Shown: positions 40,745 to 50,183, numbered from the stretch's first letter. The stretch: DNA of 64,000 bases from Mobiluncus porci (GCF_009695935.1 NZ_VUMY01000001.1:1-64000), one strand, 5' to 3'. Numbers and translations: made by a program. Notes: a model not told the origin generated them from the sequence alone.

Positions 40745-42444
40745 TGGAAAAAGAATGGTGGAGAGATGCTGTTATCTATCAGATATACCCTCGGTCATTC
40801 CGTGACAGCAATGACGACGGTATCGGAGACCTGCAAGGAATCATTGAAAAACTGCCGTATTTAGCGGATTTGGGAGTGGATGCGATCTGGATTAGCCCCA
40901 TCTATCCTTCCCCCGCTTTCGATGCCGGCTATGACGTGTCGGACTACGAAGACATTGACCCGAGTTTCGGCACGATGCAGGATTTCGACGAGTTGCTGTC
41001 GGGGGCTCACACCCACGAGCTGAAAGTCATCATCGACTTGGTGCCGAACCACACCTCTTGGTCCCACCGCTGGTTCCAAGAAGCCCTCGGAGGCTCCCCC
41101 GGCTCAAGGGCACGCTCCCGCTACCTGTTTCGGTATTCCGAGAATCCGCCCAATAACTGGGGCTCTATGTTTGGGGGCAGCGCCTGGACGCGGGTGCAAG
41201 ACCTCACCGGTAAAGCCGAGGACCAGCGCTGGTGGTATCTGCATTTGTTCGCCAAGCAGCAGCCGGATTTGAACTGGGAAAATCCGGAGGTTCAAGAGTA
41301 TTTCCTCTCTATTCTGCGGTTTTGGCTCGATAAGGGGGTAGACGGTTTTCGGGTAGATGTGGCTCATGGCTTATTCAAAGACCCCGGCTATCCCGATGAT
41401 GCCCTGGGGTTAAACCGTTGGGAGTTTCCCGACGCGAACGGCCCTTACACCAATCAGCCCTACTATGACCGCGACGAGGTTCACGACGTGTACCGGAAGT
41501 GGCGTCACCTTTTGGATCGGTATTCGCCGCAGCGGGTTATGGTCGGAGAGGTTTGGGTTCGGCCGCGGACGCGGGCGGCAGCGTATGCGAGAAGTGATGA
41601 GATGCATCAAGTGTTCAACTTCGACTTCCTGCATTGTCCTTTTGATGCGAAGATGTACCGGCAAATTATTAATGAATCCATGCAGGCGGAAGGCTCCGTG
41701 GGAGCCAGTCCGACCTGGGTTTTAGCCAACCACGACCAGTTGCGATCGCGGACCCGCATGGGCTATCCGCCAGGGGCTATTTTGGCCTGGGGCGTGGGGG
41801 AGACCGACCCGCAACCGGATTGGGAGATTGGTCTCAAACGCTCGCGGGCGGCCGCTTTGATGATGTTGGCTCTGCCAGGCTCGGCCTATATTTTCCAGGG
41901 CGAAGAACTGGGGCTGCCTGATTTCACGACCATGCCGGATAGCCTCCGTCAAGACCCGACTTGGGAGCGCAGCAATCACTTGGTGCGCGGGCGGGACTCG
42001 TCTAGGGTGCCGCTGCCGTGGGAAAGCGGAGAGCCTCACTACGGGTTCACTAAGGGCCAGCCGTGGCTGCCGCAACCTCATGACTGGGAAGACCTTTGCG
42101 CCGATGTGCAAGCGGGAGACCCAAATTCGACGCTGCAGCTCTATCGAGAGGCCCTGCAGCTTCGACGCGAAATGAGGCTGGGGCGGGGCGAGTTCTCTTG
42201 GGATGAGGTGCCGCCGCGGATCTTGGGATTCAGCAATGGCTCGCTGCACTGTTGGATGAATGCTTCGGGTCAGGGATTGGATCTCCCCACTGAAGCGCAC
42301 ATTATCCTCGCTTCTGGTGATAACGTGTTGCCGGAGAACAGCGAAACCGGAGCCGTGACTTTGGCATCTAACGCCACCGTGTGGTTTCGAACTGAAGCCA
42401 CGGTCTGGAATGAGGAAACCTCCGGAGCTGGGCTGGCATCTTGA
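40744..42444 (+). CDS. GH13 alpha-glucosidase (oligo-1,6-glucosidase/maltase type)
   Basis: This 566-residue cytosolic enzyme starts WWRDAVIYQIYPRSFRDSND, the hallmark of GH13 subfamilies 23/30/31. Catalytic residues are the nucleophile D205 (GFRVDVAHG), acid E269 (VMVGEVW) and D331 (ANHDQ). IDLVPNHTSWSHRWF is conserved region I. It would split terminal glucose from maltose, isomaltose or related sugars; substrate specificity cannot be read from sequence alone. It is divergent from treY, with a leaderless-type start. Confidence 0.92.
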   Translation: MEKEWWRDAVIYQIYPRSFRDSNDDGIGDLQGIIEKLPYLADLGVDAIWISPIYPSPAFDAGYDVSDYEDIDPSFGTMQDFDELLSGAHTHELKVIIDLVPNHTSWSHRWFQEALGGSPGSRARSRYLFRYSENPPNNWGSMFGGSAWTRVQDLTGKAEDQRWWYLHLFAKQQPDLNWENPEVQEYFLSILRFWLDKGVDGFRVDVAHGLFKDPGYPDDALGLNRWEFPDANGPYTNQPYYDRDEVHDVYRKWRHLLDRYSPQRVMVGEVWVRPRTRAAAYARSDEMHQVFNFDFLHCPFDAKMYRQIINESMQAEGSVGASPTWVLANHDQLRSRTRMGYPPGAILAWGVGETDPQPDWEIGLKRSRAAALMMLALPGSAYIFQGEELGLPDFTTMPDSLRQDPTWERSNHLVRGRDSSRVPLPWESGEPHYGFTKGQPWLPQPHDWEDLCADVQAGDPNSTLQLYREALQLRREMRLGRGEFSWDEVPPRILGFSNGSLHCWMNASGQGLDLPTEAHIILASGDNVLPENSETGAVTLASNATVWFRTEATVWNEETSGAGLAS

Positions 42445-42456
42445 GAAAGAAGCATC

Positions 42457-43431
42457 ATGTTTACCGATTTAACCCAAGAAGAGCTGGAAGTCTATGACCC
42501 CCAGGAAGTGAAGCAGCCCGCGGATTTCGAAGCTTTTTGGACTGAAACCCTGCGGCAAGCCCGCCAGTTTCCGACACAAATGGAGCTGGAGAGGGCGCAC
42601 ACGCCTATTGAGGCGATTGAATACTACGATGTTACTTTCCCCGGATTCGGAGGCGATCCCATCAAAGGCTGGTTGGCGGGGAAACCGGGCTTCACGAAGT
42701 CTTCGGGAGAGCCCATTGTGGTCGAGTATCTTGGCTACGGGGGCGGTCGCGGAATCCCCGGGGAAATGCCGTTTTGGCCCATGAGCGGTTATGTGCATTT
42801 CATAATGGACACCCGCGGTCAAGGCGGGGACTGGGGAAGCGGTGGCGACACTCCCGACCCGCATCCGGTGTTGCCCCACGCGTTGGGTCTGTTTACTGAC
42901 GGTATTGAGGACAAAAGTACCTACTATTATCGGCGTCTCATCACTGACGCGATGCGGGCGGTTGACGTTGTGCTCTCTTTGCCGTTTGTCGATAAGGATC
43001 GGATTTTTTGTGCCGGACGTTCCCAGGGTGGGGGATTGGCGTCGATTGTGAGCGCGGCCCATCCTGCGGTTCGCGCCGGAATGCCGGATGTGGCTTTCTT
43101 GGGGAACCTCATGCACGGAGTAACCATTGCTGACAAGAACCCCTACAGAGAGTTGGAGCGCTACCTTAGGGTGAAGCCGGACAAAGTAGCGCTCGTTACC
43201 GAGGTTTTGTCATATTTCGATGCGGTGAACTTCGCGCGCAGCGCCAAAGCGCCGGCCTATTTCTCGGTTTCCCTCATGGATGAGTACGTTCCCGCCTCCT
43301 GCGTCTACTCAATCTTCAATGTGTGGGCTAATGAAAACAAGGAGATTGTGGTCTATCCGTTTGCGAAACACGAGGGCGTGGGGTTGCACCATCTGCTGAA
43401 GCAACACCGTTGGCTCGAGCAATTCAGCTAA
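42457..43431 (+). CDS. AXE1-family acetyl esterase (cephalosporin-C deacetylase-like)
   Basis: The 324-residue alpha/beta hydrolase has S189 in FCAGRSQGGGLAS, D275 in VSLMDEYVPASC and H305 in PFAKHEGVG, the AXE1 triad, plus DTRGQGGDWGSGGDTPDP near residue 118, typical of the family. These are intracellular enzymes that remove acetyl groups from sugars or small molecules. It lies only 12 bp after the alpha-glucosidase, but its position next to the sialic-acid genes suggests that it may de-O-acetylate imported sialic acid or glycan fragments; that is inference. Its stop codon overlaps the convergent gntR stop. Confidence 0.88.
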   Translation: MFTDLTQEELEVYDPQEVKQPADFEAFWTETLRQARQFPTQMELERAHTPIEAIEYYDVTFPGFGGDPIKGWLAGKPGFTKSSGEPIVVEYLGYGGGRGIPGEMPFWPMSGYVHFIMDTRGQGGDWGSGGDTPDPHPVLPHALGLFTDGIEDKSTYYYRRLITDAMRAVDVVLSLPFVDKDRIFCAGRSQGGGLASIVSAAHPAVRAGMPDVAFLGNLMHGVTIADKNPYRELERYLRVKPDKVALVTEVLSYFDAVNFARSAKAPAYFSVSLMDEYVPASCVYSIFNVWANENKEIVVYPFAKHEGVGLHHLLKQHRWLEQFS

Positions 43432-44129
43432 GCGAGGTTGAGGGCGGAAAAGACTGGCGCGTAGTGTTTGGTGACGGCCCGAAGGTAGGCTTCTACGTCC
43501 CCGTTTATCGCCGCAGTCAACATTTCGGAATGCGCGGCAGCCGTCTCGGTGAGACTCTCGACACTCGGAGGAGCCATCGAAGGGATCGCGGCGACGTGAA
43601 CCCTCCAGAACGCGGCTACCAACTGTCGCACTAGGTCATTGCCTAAAAGTGCCAGCATTCCATCGTGGAAAGCGAAGTCTTCCTCGGGGAAGGTCTTGCC
43701 CGCCGCGGCTTTATCCACCATGAGTTGCACCAGCGTTTCCAGTCCTGGCTGGGGGTTCCCTTTCAGCGCCTTACAGGTTTGTTCCGCAAGTCCCATATCC
43801 AAATAGCGTCTCACCGCCACGACCTCGCGCAGCGCCTGGAGATCGTTTCCTGCCAGCAGAATGGTTTTGAAAGCCAAGGTTTCCACCAAAGCGGACATGG
43901 ACAGAGGCCCTACAAAACCGCCCACTCCGCGGCGAATCTGGACAATATCGAGCGCTTCCAAGTGTTTCAAGGCTTCGCGCACCGAGGAACGGGAAATCCC
44001 CAGAGTCTGGCAAAGCTCGGACTCCGCCGGTAACGGATCGCCAGGGTGAAGACCCTGGGACAAAATCAGAGATTTGATTTGCTCGGCAGCATTAGCTGAC
44101 TCGATGTGAGGCTTTTTTGGTTTCACCAT
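43428..44129 (-). CDS. GntR/FadR-family transcriptional regulator (FCD domain)
   Basis: The 233 residues comprise a winged helix at 10-75 (IKSLILSQGLHPGDPLPAES, LGISRSSVREALKHLEALDI) and an FCD ligand-binding domain (REVVAVRRYLDMGLAEQ, EDFAFHDGMLALLGNDL, AAHSEMLTAAINGDVEAYLR) with the metal-binding Asp and His residues. It is divergent from the ABC importer and nan genes, and FCD-type operators lie in the shared intergenic region. NanR-like regulation by sialic acid is the likely role. Confidence 0.9.
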   Translation of the reverse strand: MVKPKKPHIESANAAEQIKSLILSQGLHPGDPLPAESELCQTLGISRSSVREALKHLEALDIVQIRRGVGGFVGPLSMSALVETLAFKTILLAGNDLQALREVVAVRRYLDMGLAEQTCKALKGNPQPGLETLVQLMVDKAAAGKTFPEEDFAFHDGMLALLGNDLVRQLVAAFWRVHVAAIPSMAPPSVESLTETAAAHSEMLTAAINGDVEAYLRAVTKHYAPVFSALNLA

Positions 44130-44176
44130 GAGGACTTCCTTGTCGTCAGTTCCTTACAGGTGAAATATACCTAAAT

Positions 44177-44187
44177 TTGTCTGACTT
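44177..44187. promoter_or_regulatory. Imperfect GntR/FCD operator near gntR
   Basis: TTGTCTGACTT is close to the FadR-type consensus TNGTNNNACNA, with one mismatch. It lies about 50 bp upstream of the gntR start and could mediate autoregulation. Confidence 0.4.
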
Positions 44188-44303
44188 GTGTGAAAGAACG
44201 GGTGTGGGTTCACATTTATTTGGTGATACTCAATGCCGAGTCCTTGAAAAAATCGTTGGAAATAGGCACTTTTAAGCAGTTTCTAAATGATTATCTTAAA
44301 ATG

Positions 44304-44316
44304 CTTGTCAGACAAG
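44304..44316. promoter_or_regulatory. GntR/FCD operator overlapping the importer promoter
   Basis: CTTGTC-A-GACAAG is a perfect inverted repeat and contains TNGTNNNACNA exactly. It overlaps the -35 element TTGTCA (44305-44310) of a promoter with -10 TAGTTT (44328-44333, 17-bp spacer). A bound regulator would block polymerase. Confidence 0.65.
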
Positions 44317-44383
44317 TGGAGAAGTGGTAGTTTAATGTTAATCCTGATTCGGGATTACCACGAACTCGACGAGGAGAATTTGT

Positions 44384-45982
44384 ATGAATTCATTTAAGAA
44401 AAGCAAACTTGTGGCGTTAGCCTGCTTAGCTGCTGCTGGCTCCCTTGTTTTGACCGCTTGCGGTGGTGGAACTGCCCCCAAAACCGACAACGCAGGAGGT
44501 TCCGATGGTAAACCCACCGGCACCTTAAATCTCGGTGTGATGTACGAAACCACGAACTATCACCCCTCCAACACGTCTTCCGCTCTGGCCATGGGCACTA
44601 ACTGGCACATTGTGGAAGGTTTGTATGAATTCGATATGGCGGACTACAAGGTGTATCCGGCGCTGGCTAAGGGAGAGCCTACCAAGGTTTCGGACACTGA
44701 GTACGAAGTGACTTTGCGCGACGGAGCCAAGTTCTCAGACGGTACAGACGTCAAGGCTGAGGACGTGGTGAGCTCCTTCAAGCGCATTGTGGAAGGTGAA
44801 ACTGGAGCCGACGGAAAGCCGGTAGAGAGTATCTACAAGCAGTTCTTCGATTTCGTCGATTCCATCACCGCCAAGGACGACACGACCGTCACCATTAAGA
44901 CGAAGTACCCCTTTGGTGCCCTGCAGGAACGCCTGGTTGACATCAAGGTGGTTCCCACTTCCGCCACCTTTGATGAACTGACCTCCAAGCCGATTGGTAC
45001 CGGTCCGTTCATGTACACCAACATCTCCCCAACCGCTTTGGACGCCGAACCGAACCCGAACTACAACGGGCCCTATCCGGCCAAGGTCTCCAAGATGCAC
45101 TGGGATGTTTTGAAGGACGACAACGCCCGCTTGACCGCTGCTTTGGCAAACACGATTGACATCATGGAATCCGTTCCGGCCCCGTTTATTGACCAGTTGA
45201 CGGGTGCGGGCTGGAAGGTTGATGAGGTCCCGGGATACAACAACCCGTTCCTCATGTTCAACACCACCAAGGCGCCTTTCGACAAGGCCGAAGTGCGTCA
45301 GGCTTTCCACTACGCTATCGACAAGCAGACCTTGATCGATTCGACCTTGAACGGCAAGGCTGAGGTCTCTACTTCCTTCCTTCCAAAGTCCAACCCTGAC
45401 TACAAGGAAGCTGCCACCCAGTACAAGTACGACGCCGAGAAGGCCAAGCAAATGCTTGCTGACGCTGGTGTCGCTGGAAAGACCGTCAACTTGCTGACCA
45501 CCGACCACCCGTGGATTGCCCAGTTGGCTCCGCTGGTGAAGCAAAACCTGGAGGCCGCCGGACTGAAGGTCAACGTGACCTCCGTGGCTTCGGCTGATGT
45601 GTACGCTCAAACCGATGCTGAAGGCACCGACTACGACGTGGTGTTGGCTCCGGGGGATCCCTCCGTGTTCGGCACCGACCCCGGCATCATCATCAACTGG
45701 TGGTACGGTGACAATGTCTGGACCCAGAAGCGCACCGGCTTCCAGAAGTCCGATCCGGAAGGCTACCAGCAGATTGCTGACGGCATCCAAGCCGCCCAGC
45801 AGTTGACCGGAGATGAAGCGAAAGCCAAGTGGGGCGAGGTCCAAGACCTCATCTCCGCGAAGGTGCCGCTCTACCCCTTGTTCCACCGCACCATGCTTAC
45901 CGGCTACAACCCTGCTAAAGTCTCAGACTTCAAGGCCATCGGCACGACCGGTTTGGAAGCGGTCGGAGTGAGCGTCAAGTAA
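44384..45982 (+). CDS. Family 5 ABC substrate-binding lipoprotein (sialic acid/peptide type)
   Basis: The 532-residue lipoprotein precursor has the lipobox LTACGGG after a hydrophobic signal peptide. The mature part has the SBP_bac_5 signature HIVEGLYEFDMADYKVYPAL, DVVSSFKRIVEG and RQAFHYAIDKQTLI. This family binds peptides, but members in nan operons (SatA type) bind N-acetylneuraminate. Its position upstream of nanA-like, ROK and nanE genes favours sialic acid. GAGGAG precedes the ATG. A GC-rich hairpin separates it from the permease gene. Confidence 0.87.
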   Translation: MNSFKKSKLVALACLAAAGSLVLTACGGGTAPKTDNAGGSDGKPTGTLNLGVMYETTNYHPSNTSSALAMGTNWHIVEGLYEFDMADYKVYPALAKGEPTKVSDTEYEVTLRDGAKFSDGTDVKAEDVVSSFKRIVEGETGADGKPVESIYKQFFDFVDSITAKDDTTVTIKTKYPFGALQERLVDIKVVPTSATFDELTSKPIGTGPFMYTNISPTALDAEPNPNYNGPYPAKVSKMHWDVLKDDNARLTAALANTIDIMESVPAPFIDQLTGAGWKVDEVPGYNNPFLMFNTTKAPFDKAEVRQAFHYAIDKQTLIDSTLNGKAEVSTSFLPKSNPDYKEAATQYKYDAEKAKQMLADAGVAGKTVNLLTTDHPWIAQLAPLVKQNLEAAGLKVNVTSVASADVYAQTDAEGTDYDVVLAPGDPSVFGTDPGIIINWWYGDNVWTQKRTGFQKSDPEGYQQIADGIQAAQQLTGDEAKAKWGEVQDLISAKVPLYPLFHRTMLTGYNPAKVSDFKAIGTTGLEAVGVSVK

Positions 45983-46043
45983 ATCTCTTTTGGATAAAAC
46001 TCCACGGTTCTCAGCCTGAGAACTACAACTGAATAACGGTTCG

Positions 46044-46076
46044 CTGGGAGGGGACGGTTTCCCCGCCCCCTCCCAG
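46044..46076 (+). promoter_or_regulatory. Intercistronic hairpin between binding-protein and permease genes
   Basis: CTGGGAGGGG (46044-46053) pairs perfectly with CCCCTCCCAG (46067-46076) around a 13-nt loop, with no T run. It probably stabilises or partly terminates the binding-protein mRNA, giving more lipoprotein than permease. Confidence 0.6.
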
Positions 46077-46135
46077 TCACACAATCGGGTTATTTTCCTG
46101 CATGTTCCGTAGTCTTCTCACAAAGGAGTGAAGCC

Positions 46136-47119
46136 TTGAATAATCTCTTAAGGCTAATAGGACGGCGACTTATTGCACTGCCAATCATGGCAATCGGTGT
46201 CACCTTCTTGGTCTTTTTCATCATGTCTCTTTCCCCGACGGATCCCGCCTATGCTGCCCTTGGTGACAACGCCACTAACGAAGCGCAAGTTCGGGCTTTC
46301 CGTATCGCCCACGGCTACACCTACGCCGATGGCACCCCTGTTCCGCTTCTGATTCGCTACTTCAACTACCTCGTGGGGCTACTGCACGGAAACTTCGGAG
46401 TTTACGGGGTTTCCAACAACTCAGTCGGCGAACTGATTGGCCCCGCCCTGCCGGTAACCCTTCAGCTCACTTTCTTCGGGCTCATCATCGCCGTGATTAT
46501 TTCGTTCCCGCTCGGCGTCCTCGCGGCTATCTACCGCGACAAGTGGCCCGACCAGCTCATTCGGGTGCTCTCCGTGGTGTCTATCGGCACCCCATCTTTC
46601 TGGCTTGGCGCCATGCTCGTCTTGATCGGTCTCCAGATTTTCCCCGGCATGGTCGCCGGTCCGCTGCCGCCGCTTTTCGGTCCCGGAGCGGACTTAGGTG
46701 GATGGCTTTCCCGCATGTTCTTACCTGCTCTGACCTTGGCGGTTCCAGTTATCGGCCAGATGACTCGCGTGGTGAGAACATCCGTGGTGGAAGAACTCGA
46801 CCGCGACTATGTTCGTACCGCCCTCGGCGCGGGCATCCCCAAACCCATCGTGATTGGACGCAACGTCTTGCGAAACGCCCTTATCACTCCCGTCACCGTT
46901 CTCGGCCTTCGCGTCGGCTACCTGATGGGTGGCGCGGTCGTTATCGAGATTATTTTCGGAATCCAAGGCATGGGTAAGGTTCTCGTCCAAGGGATTCAAC
47001 AAAACCAAGTCGAGGTTGTCCAGGGCGCTGCCCTTGTGGTGGCCTTGGCCTTCATCATCGTAAACATCATCGTAGACATGCTCTACCTGTTGATTAATCC
47101 GCGAATCCGGTCGGTATGA
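46136..47119 (+). CDS. DppB-type ABC permease
   Basis: This 327-residue inner-membrane permease of the BPD_transp_1 family has six predicted helices, starting LIGRRLIALPIMAIGVTFLV. The EAA-type cytoplasmic loop is VRTALGAGIPKPIVIGRNVL near residue 222. The start is TTG, with AAAGGAG 5-9 bp upstream, and no better ATG exists. Its stop (TGA) lies 14 bp before the next start. It would pair with the permease half of the downstream fusion protein. Confidence 0.92.
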   Translation: MNNLLRLIGRRLIALPIMAIGVTFLVFFIMSLSPTDPAYAALGDNATNEAQVRAFRIAHGYTYADGTPVPLLIRYFNYLVGLLHGNFGVYGVSNNSVGELIGPALPVTLQLTFFGLIIAVIISFPLGVLAAIYRDKWPDQLIRVLSVVSIGTPSFWLGAMLVLIGLQIFPGMVAGPLPPLFGPGADLGGWLSRMFLPALTLAVPVIGQMTRVVRTSVVEELDRDYVRTALGAGIPKPIVIGRNVLRNALITPVTVLGLRVGYLMGGAVVIEIIFGIQGMGKVLVQGIQQNQVEVVQGAALVVALAFIIVNIIVDMLYLLINPRIRSV

Positions 47120-47133
47120 AAGAGAGGTATAAA

Positions 47134-49281
47134 ATGTCAGATCCCACGATTTCTAATCCTAAAGACGCTGATTCCCTCGAGGCGAAAGCTGTCGCAGTGG
47201 AAACGAACGCCGCCAACGGCGCAAATGCTGCTCCCTTGGCGCCCGAGACCGAAGCTCGCCCGAAGAAGCAACACTTCTATCGGTTCCGCGCCATGTCCTG
47301 GGGTTCGAGAATCTCGGTCTTTGTCCTGCTTTTCATGGTGTTGCTGTCCCTGATTGGGCCGTTCTTCGCCAAGTACTCTCCGGACTTCGTCTCCACAGAC
47401 GCAATTTTGGCTCCGCCAAACGGCGACCACTTGTTCGGAACCGACTATGCGGGCCGTGACATCTTTACACGCCTGCTGTATGGCGGACGCTACTCGATGG
47501 TTATCGGCCTGTTGTCTTCGCTGATTGCCCTGATTTTCGGAGCCATTATCGGTTCCATCGCGGCAGTGGTCCGCAAATGGATTTCCGAAGTTATCATGCG
47601 TATCTTGGACATCATCATGGCTGTCCCCGGTATCGCTATGGCCGCGGTCACGGTTCTCGTGTTCTCCCGCCTGTTCGATCCCGGCAACAAGATTGGCCTG
47701 GTGGGGGTCATCATCGGGTCTATCGCCTTCGTCTATACGCCCCAAATTGCGCGTATTGTGCGCGCCAATGTCATGGCGGCTTACGGTGAGGACTACGTGA
47801 GGGCAGTGATTGTCTCGGGAGCGAGAGCCCCGTGGATTCTCATCAAACACGTCATGCGCAACACGGCCGCTCCCGTCCTGGTTTTCGCAACCGTCCTGGT
47901 GGCTGATGCGATTATCTTGGAGGCTTCGCTTACCTTTATCGGTTCCGGTCTCCAACCGGCCATGGTCTCCACCTGGGGCAATGTCCTGTCTGAGGCGCAA
48001 AGCTCCGGTTCGATTCTCCGCGGAGCTTGGTGGACCGCCTTGTTCCCCGGCCTGCTCATCATGATCACCGTATTGTGTTTGAACATTCTCTCCGAAGGCA
48101 TCACCGACGCGATGGTGGCGGCTCCGGCCTCCGCTCCGGTAAAGGTGGAACAGACTTCTGCCGAGCGCGAAGCCGACCGGCTCTTGATGGATCCGCGTGC
48201 GGCCTACCAGGCGCAAGCCGAAAGCCTCCAGGCCAGGCTTGATGCCCTACACAATGTGGAAGTAAGACGAAAGGATCGCTTCATTGCAGCCTCCACGGCG
48301 GAGCCCTTGCTGGAAGTGAAGAACCTGTCCATCAAGTTCCCGCGCCACGGGGACACCAATGTGGTCGACCACGTGTCTTTCTCGGTGCGCCCGGGAGAAA
48401 CCATGGGTCTCGTCGGGGAATCCGGCTGTGGCAAGTCGATTACCGCCCTGTCGATTATGGGACTTATCGACTCGAAAGCCGAGCTCAGCGGGGAAATCCT
48501 CTATCAGGGCCAAGATCTTTTGAAGATGAAACCCGCCGAGCGCCAGGCTCTGCTCGGTCACGAGATGGCGATGATTTATCAAGATGCGCTGTCGAGTTTG
48601 AACCCAGCCATGCTCATTAAAGCCCAGATGAAACAGCTCACTTCTCGCGGTGGAACCCGCAGCGCCGAGGAGCTGCTGGAACTGGTGGGTCTGGATCCGA
48701 AACGAACCTTGGAATCCTACCCCCACGAGCTCTCCGGGGGCCAGCGTCAGCGTGTCTTGATCGCTATGGCTTTGACCCGCGACCCGAAGCTGGTTATCGC
48801 CGACGAGCCGACCACGGCTTTGGACGTGACAGTCCAAAAACAGGTCGTCTCGCTCCTAAACGAGCTCCGCGAGAAACTCGGTTTCGCCATGATTTTCGTC
48901 TCCCACGACCTCGCGCTCGTGGCGGAAGTCGCCCACTCGATTACCGTCATGTACGCCGGTCAAGTGGTGGAACAAGCCACCACCTCCGAGCTCTTGACGA
49001 ACCCGATTCACGAATACACTCGCGGACTTCTCGGCGCAGTGCTTTCTATCGAATCCGGTCAAGGTCGGCTCCACCAGGTTCCCGGCACGGTGCCTTCCCC
49101 GAAGGACTTCCCCTCCGGCGACCGTTTCGCGCCGCGTTCCTCCCACCCCGATTACGGCCTGGATATCCGTCCGGTCTTGCGTCCCGTCGGCCCGCGCCAC
49201 GTCTACGCAGCACTGCCGGCCAAAGCGGGGGTCTACGAGCCCGCGCCTGAGTATCACGAAGGAAAGGAGGTCGCGAAATGA
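47134..49281 (+). CDS. Fused DppC-type permease and DppD-type ATPase
   Basis: One 715-residue chain combines two subunits that are usually separate. Residues about 45-330 are a DppC-type permease (RFRAMSWGSRISVFVLLFMV, the EAA loop VRAVIVSGARAPWILIKHVM). A charged linker (EREADRLLMDPRAAYQAQAE) leads to an ABC ATPase with Walker A GESGCGKSI near 427, Q loop, LSGGQRQRVLIAMALTRDP near 532, Walker B and an oligopeptide-transporter C-terminal extension. No frameshift or stop separates the halves. ATG 47134 has AGAGAGG upstream; ATG 47116 overlaps the previous stop. Confidence 0.92.
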   Translation: MSDPTISNPKDADSLEAKAVAVETNAANGANAAPLAPETEARPKKQHFYRFRAMSWGSRISVFVLLFMVLLSLIGPFFAKYSPDFVSTDAILAPPNGDHLFGTDYAGRDIFTRLLYGGRYSMVIGLLSSLIALIFGAIIGSIAAVVRKWISEVIMRILDIIMAVPGIAMAAVTVLVFSRLFDPGNKIGLVGVIIGSIAFVYTPQIARIVRANVMAAYGEDYVRAVIVSGARAPWILIKHVMRNTAAPVLVFATVLVADAIILEASLTFIGSGLQPAMVSTWGNVLSEAQSSGSILRGAWWTALFPGLLIMITVLCLNILSEGITDAMVAAPASAPVKVEQTSAEREADRLLMDPRAAYQAQAESLQARLDALHNVEVRRKDRFIAASTAEPLLEVKNLSIKFPRHGDTNVVDHVSFSVRPGETMGLVGESGCGKSITALSIMGLIDSKAELSGEILYQGQDLLKMKPAERQALLGHEMAMIYQDALSSLNPAMLIKAQMKQLTSRGGTRSAEELLELVGLDPKRTLESYPHELSGGQRQRVLIAMALTRDPKLVIADEPTTALDVTVQKQVVSLLNELREKLGFAMIFVSHDLALVAEVAHSITVMYAGQVVEQATTSELLTNPIHEYTRGLLGAVLSIESGQGRLHQVPGTVPSPKDFPSGDRFAPRSSHPDYGLDIRPVLRPVGPRHVYAALPAKAGVYEPAPEYHEGKEVAK

Positions 49282-50183
49282 GCGAAGTCACTCAAAGTCC
49301 AGACACCACCTCGGGAGTGACCCCGATTATCGACTTGCAAAACATAGAGGTTACCTTCAAAACCCGCACCGGCTCTTTGATTCACCCCAATAAGGTTCGA
49401 GCCGTGCGCGGAGTGAGTATGCAGGTTCTCCCCGGTAAGACCCTCGGGATTGTAGGGGAGTCGGGTTGCGGCAAGTCCACCACCGCTAACGTGATGTGTG
49501 GGCTGCAGTTACCGACCGCCGGAAGGGTGTTCTTCAAGGGACAAGAAGTCACCAAGCGCTCCGCGGCGCAACGGCGCATGATCGGGAAAGTAGTCTCGGT
49601 CGTGTTCCAAGATCCGGCTACCGCCTTGAACCCTCGCATGAGTGTGCGTGACCAGTTGGCTGACCCCTTGCGGGTCCACCACCGCGGCAGTCCTGCGGAG
49701 CAAAATGCGCGGGTACATGAACTCATCGGCAAGGTGGGCTTGCCAAACTCGGCTCTAGATGCCCTGCCCGGACAGCTTTCCGGCGGGCAACGCCAGCGTG
49801 TCGCCATTGCTCGCGCCTTGAGCCTGCAACCCGATGTCATCATCGCTGACGAACCGACTTCCGCCTTGGATGTGTCGGTGCGGGCCCAAATCTTGAACCT
49901 TTTGACGGAGCTGAAAGAAGAAGGCTTGGCGATGGTGTTTATCTCACACGACATCCAAACCGTGCGCTATGTTTCGGATCGGATTGCCGTGATGAATGCC
50001 GGACGGGTGGTGGAAGAAGGGCCCGCTGACGAGTTGTTCTTCCATCCGAAAGACCCCTACACCAAGACCCTGCTCGGGGCCGCTCCGAGCCTCTTACACC
50101 CGAAGGGTGTTGATTTGGGGTCTGCGGAAACTGAGCCCACTATTCCTCAAACCATTGAAGAAAAGAAGGAAAACCATGAGTAA
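49278..50183 (+). CDS. DppF-type ABC transporter ATPase
   Basis: The 301-residue second ATPase has Walker A GIVGESGCGKSTTANVMCG near residue 58, LSGGQRQRVAIARALSLQPD, Walker B VIIADEPTSALDVS, the switch His in FISHDIQTVRYVSDRI and the oligopeptide-transporter tail (FHPKDPYTKTLLGAAPSL). With the upstream fusion it makes the ATPase pair of the importer. The ATG overlaps the preceding TGA; GGAAAGGAGG is upstream. It overlaps nanA by 8 bp. Confidence 0.93.
   Translation: MSEVTQSPDTTSGVTPIIDLQNIEVTFKTRTGSLIHPNKVRAVRGVSMQVLPGKTLGIVGESGCGKSTTANVMCGLQLPTAGRVFFKGQEVTKRSAAQRRMIGKVVSVVFQDPATALNPRMSVRDQLADPLRVHHRGSPAEQNARVHELIGKVGLPNSALDALPGQLSGGQRQRVAIARALSLQPDVIIADEPTSALDVSVRAQILNLLTELKEEGLAMVFISHDIQTVRYVSDRIAVMNAGRVVEEGPADELFFHPKDPYTKTLLGAAPSLLHPKGVDLGSAETEPTIPQTIEEKKENHE

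Noticed and set aside
44735-45886. 383-codon minus-strand frame
   Set aside because: A shadow of the substrate-binding protein gene; low-complexity Val/Gly/Leu composition and no start context.
47137-48216. 359-codon minus-strand frame
   Set aside because: Antisense to the permease-ATPase fusion, which has all transporter motifs.
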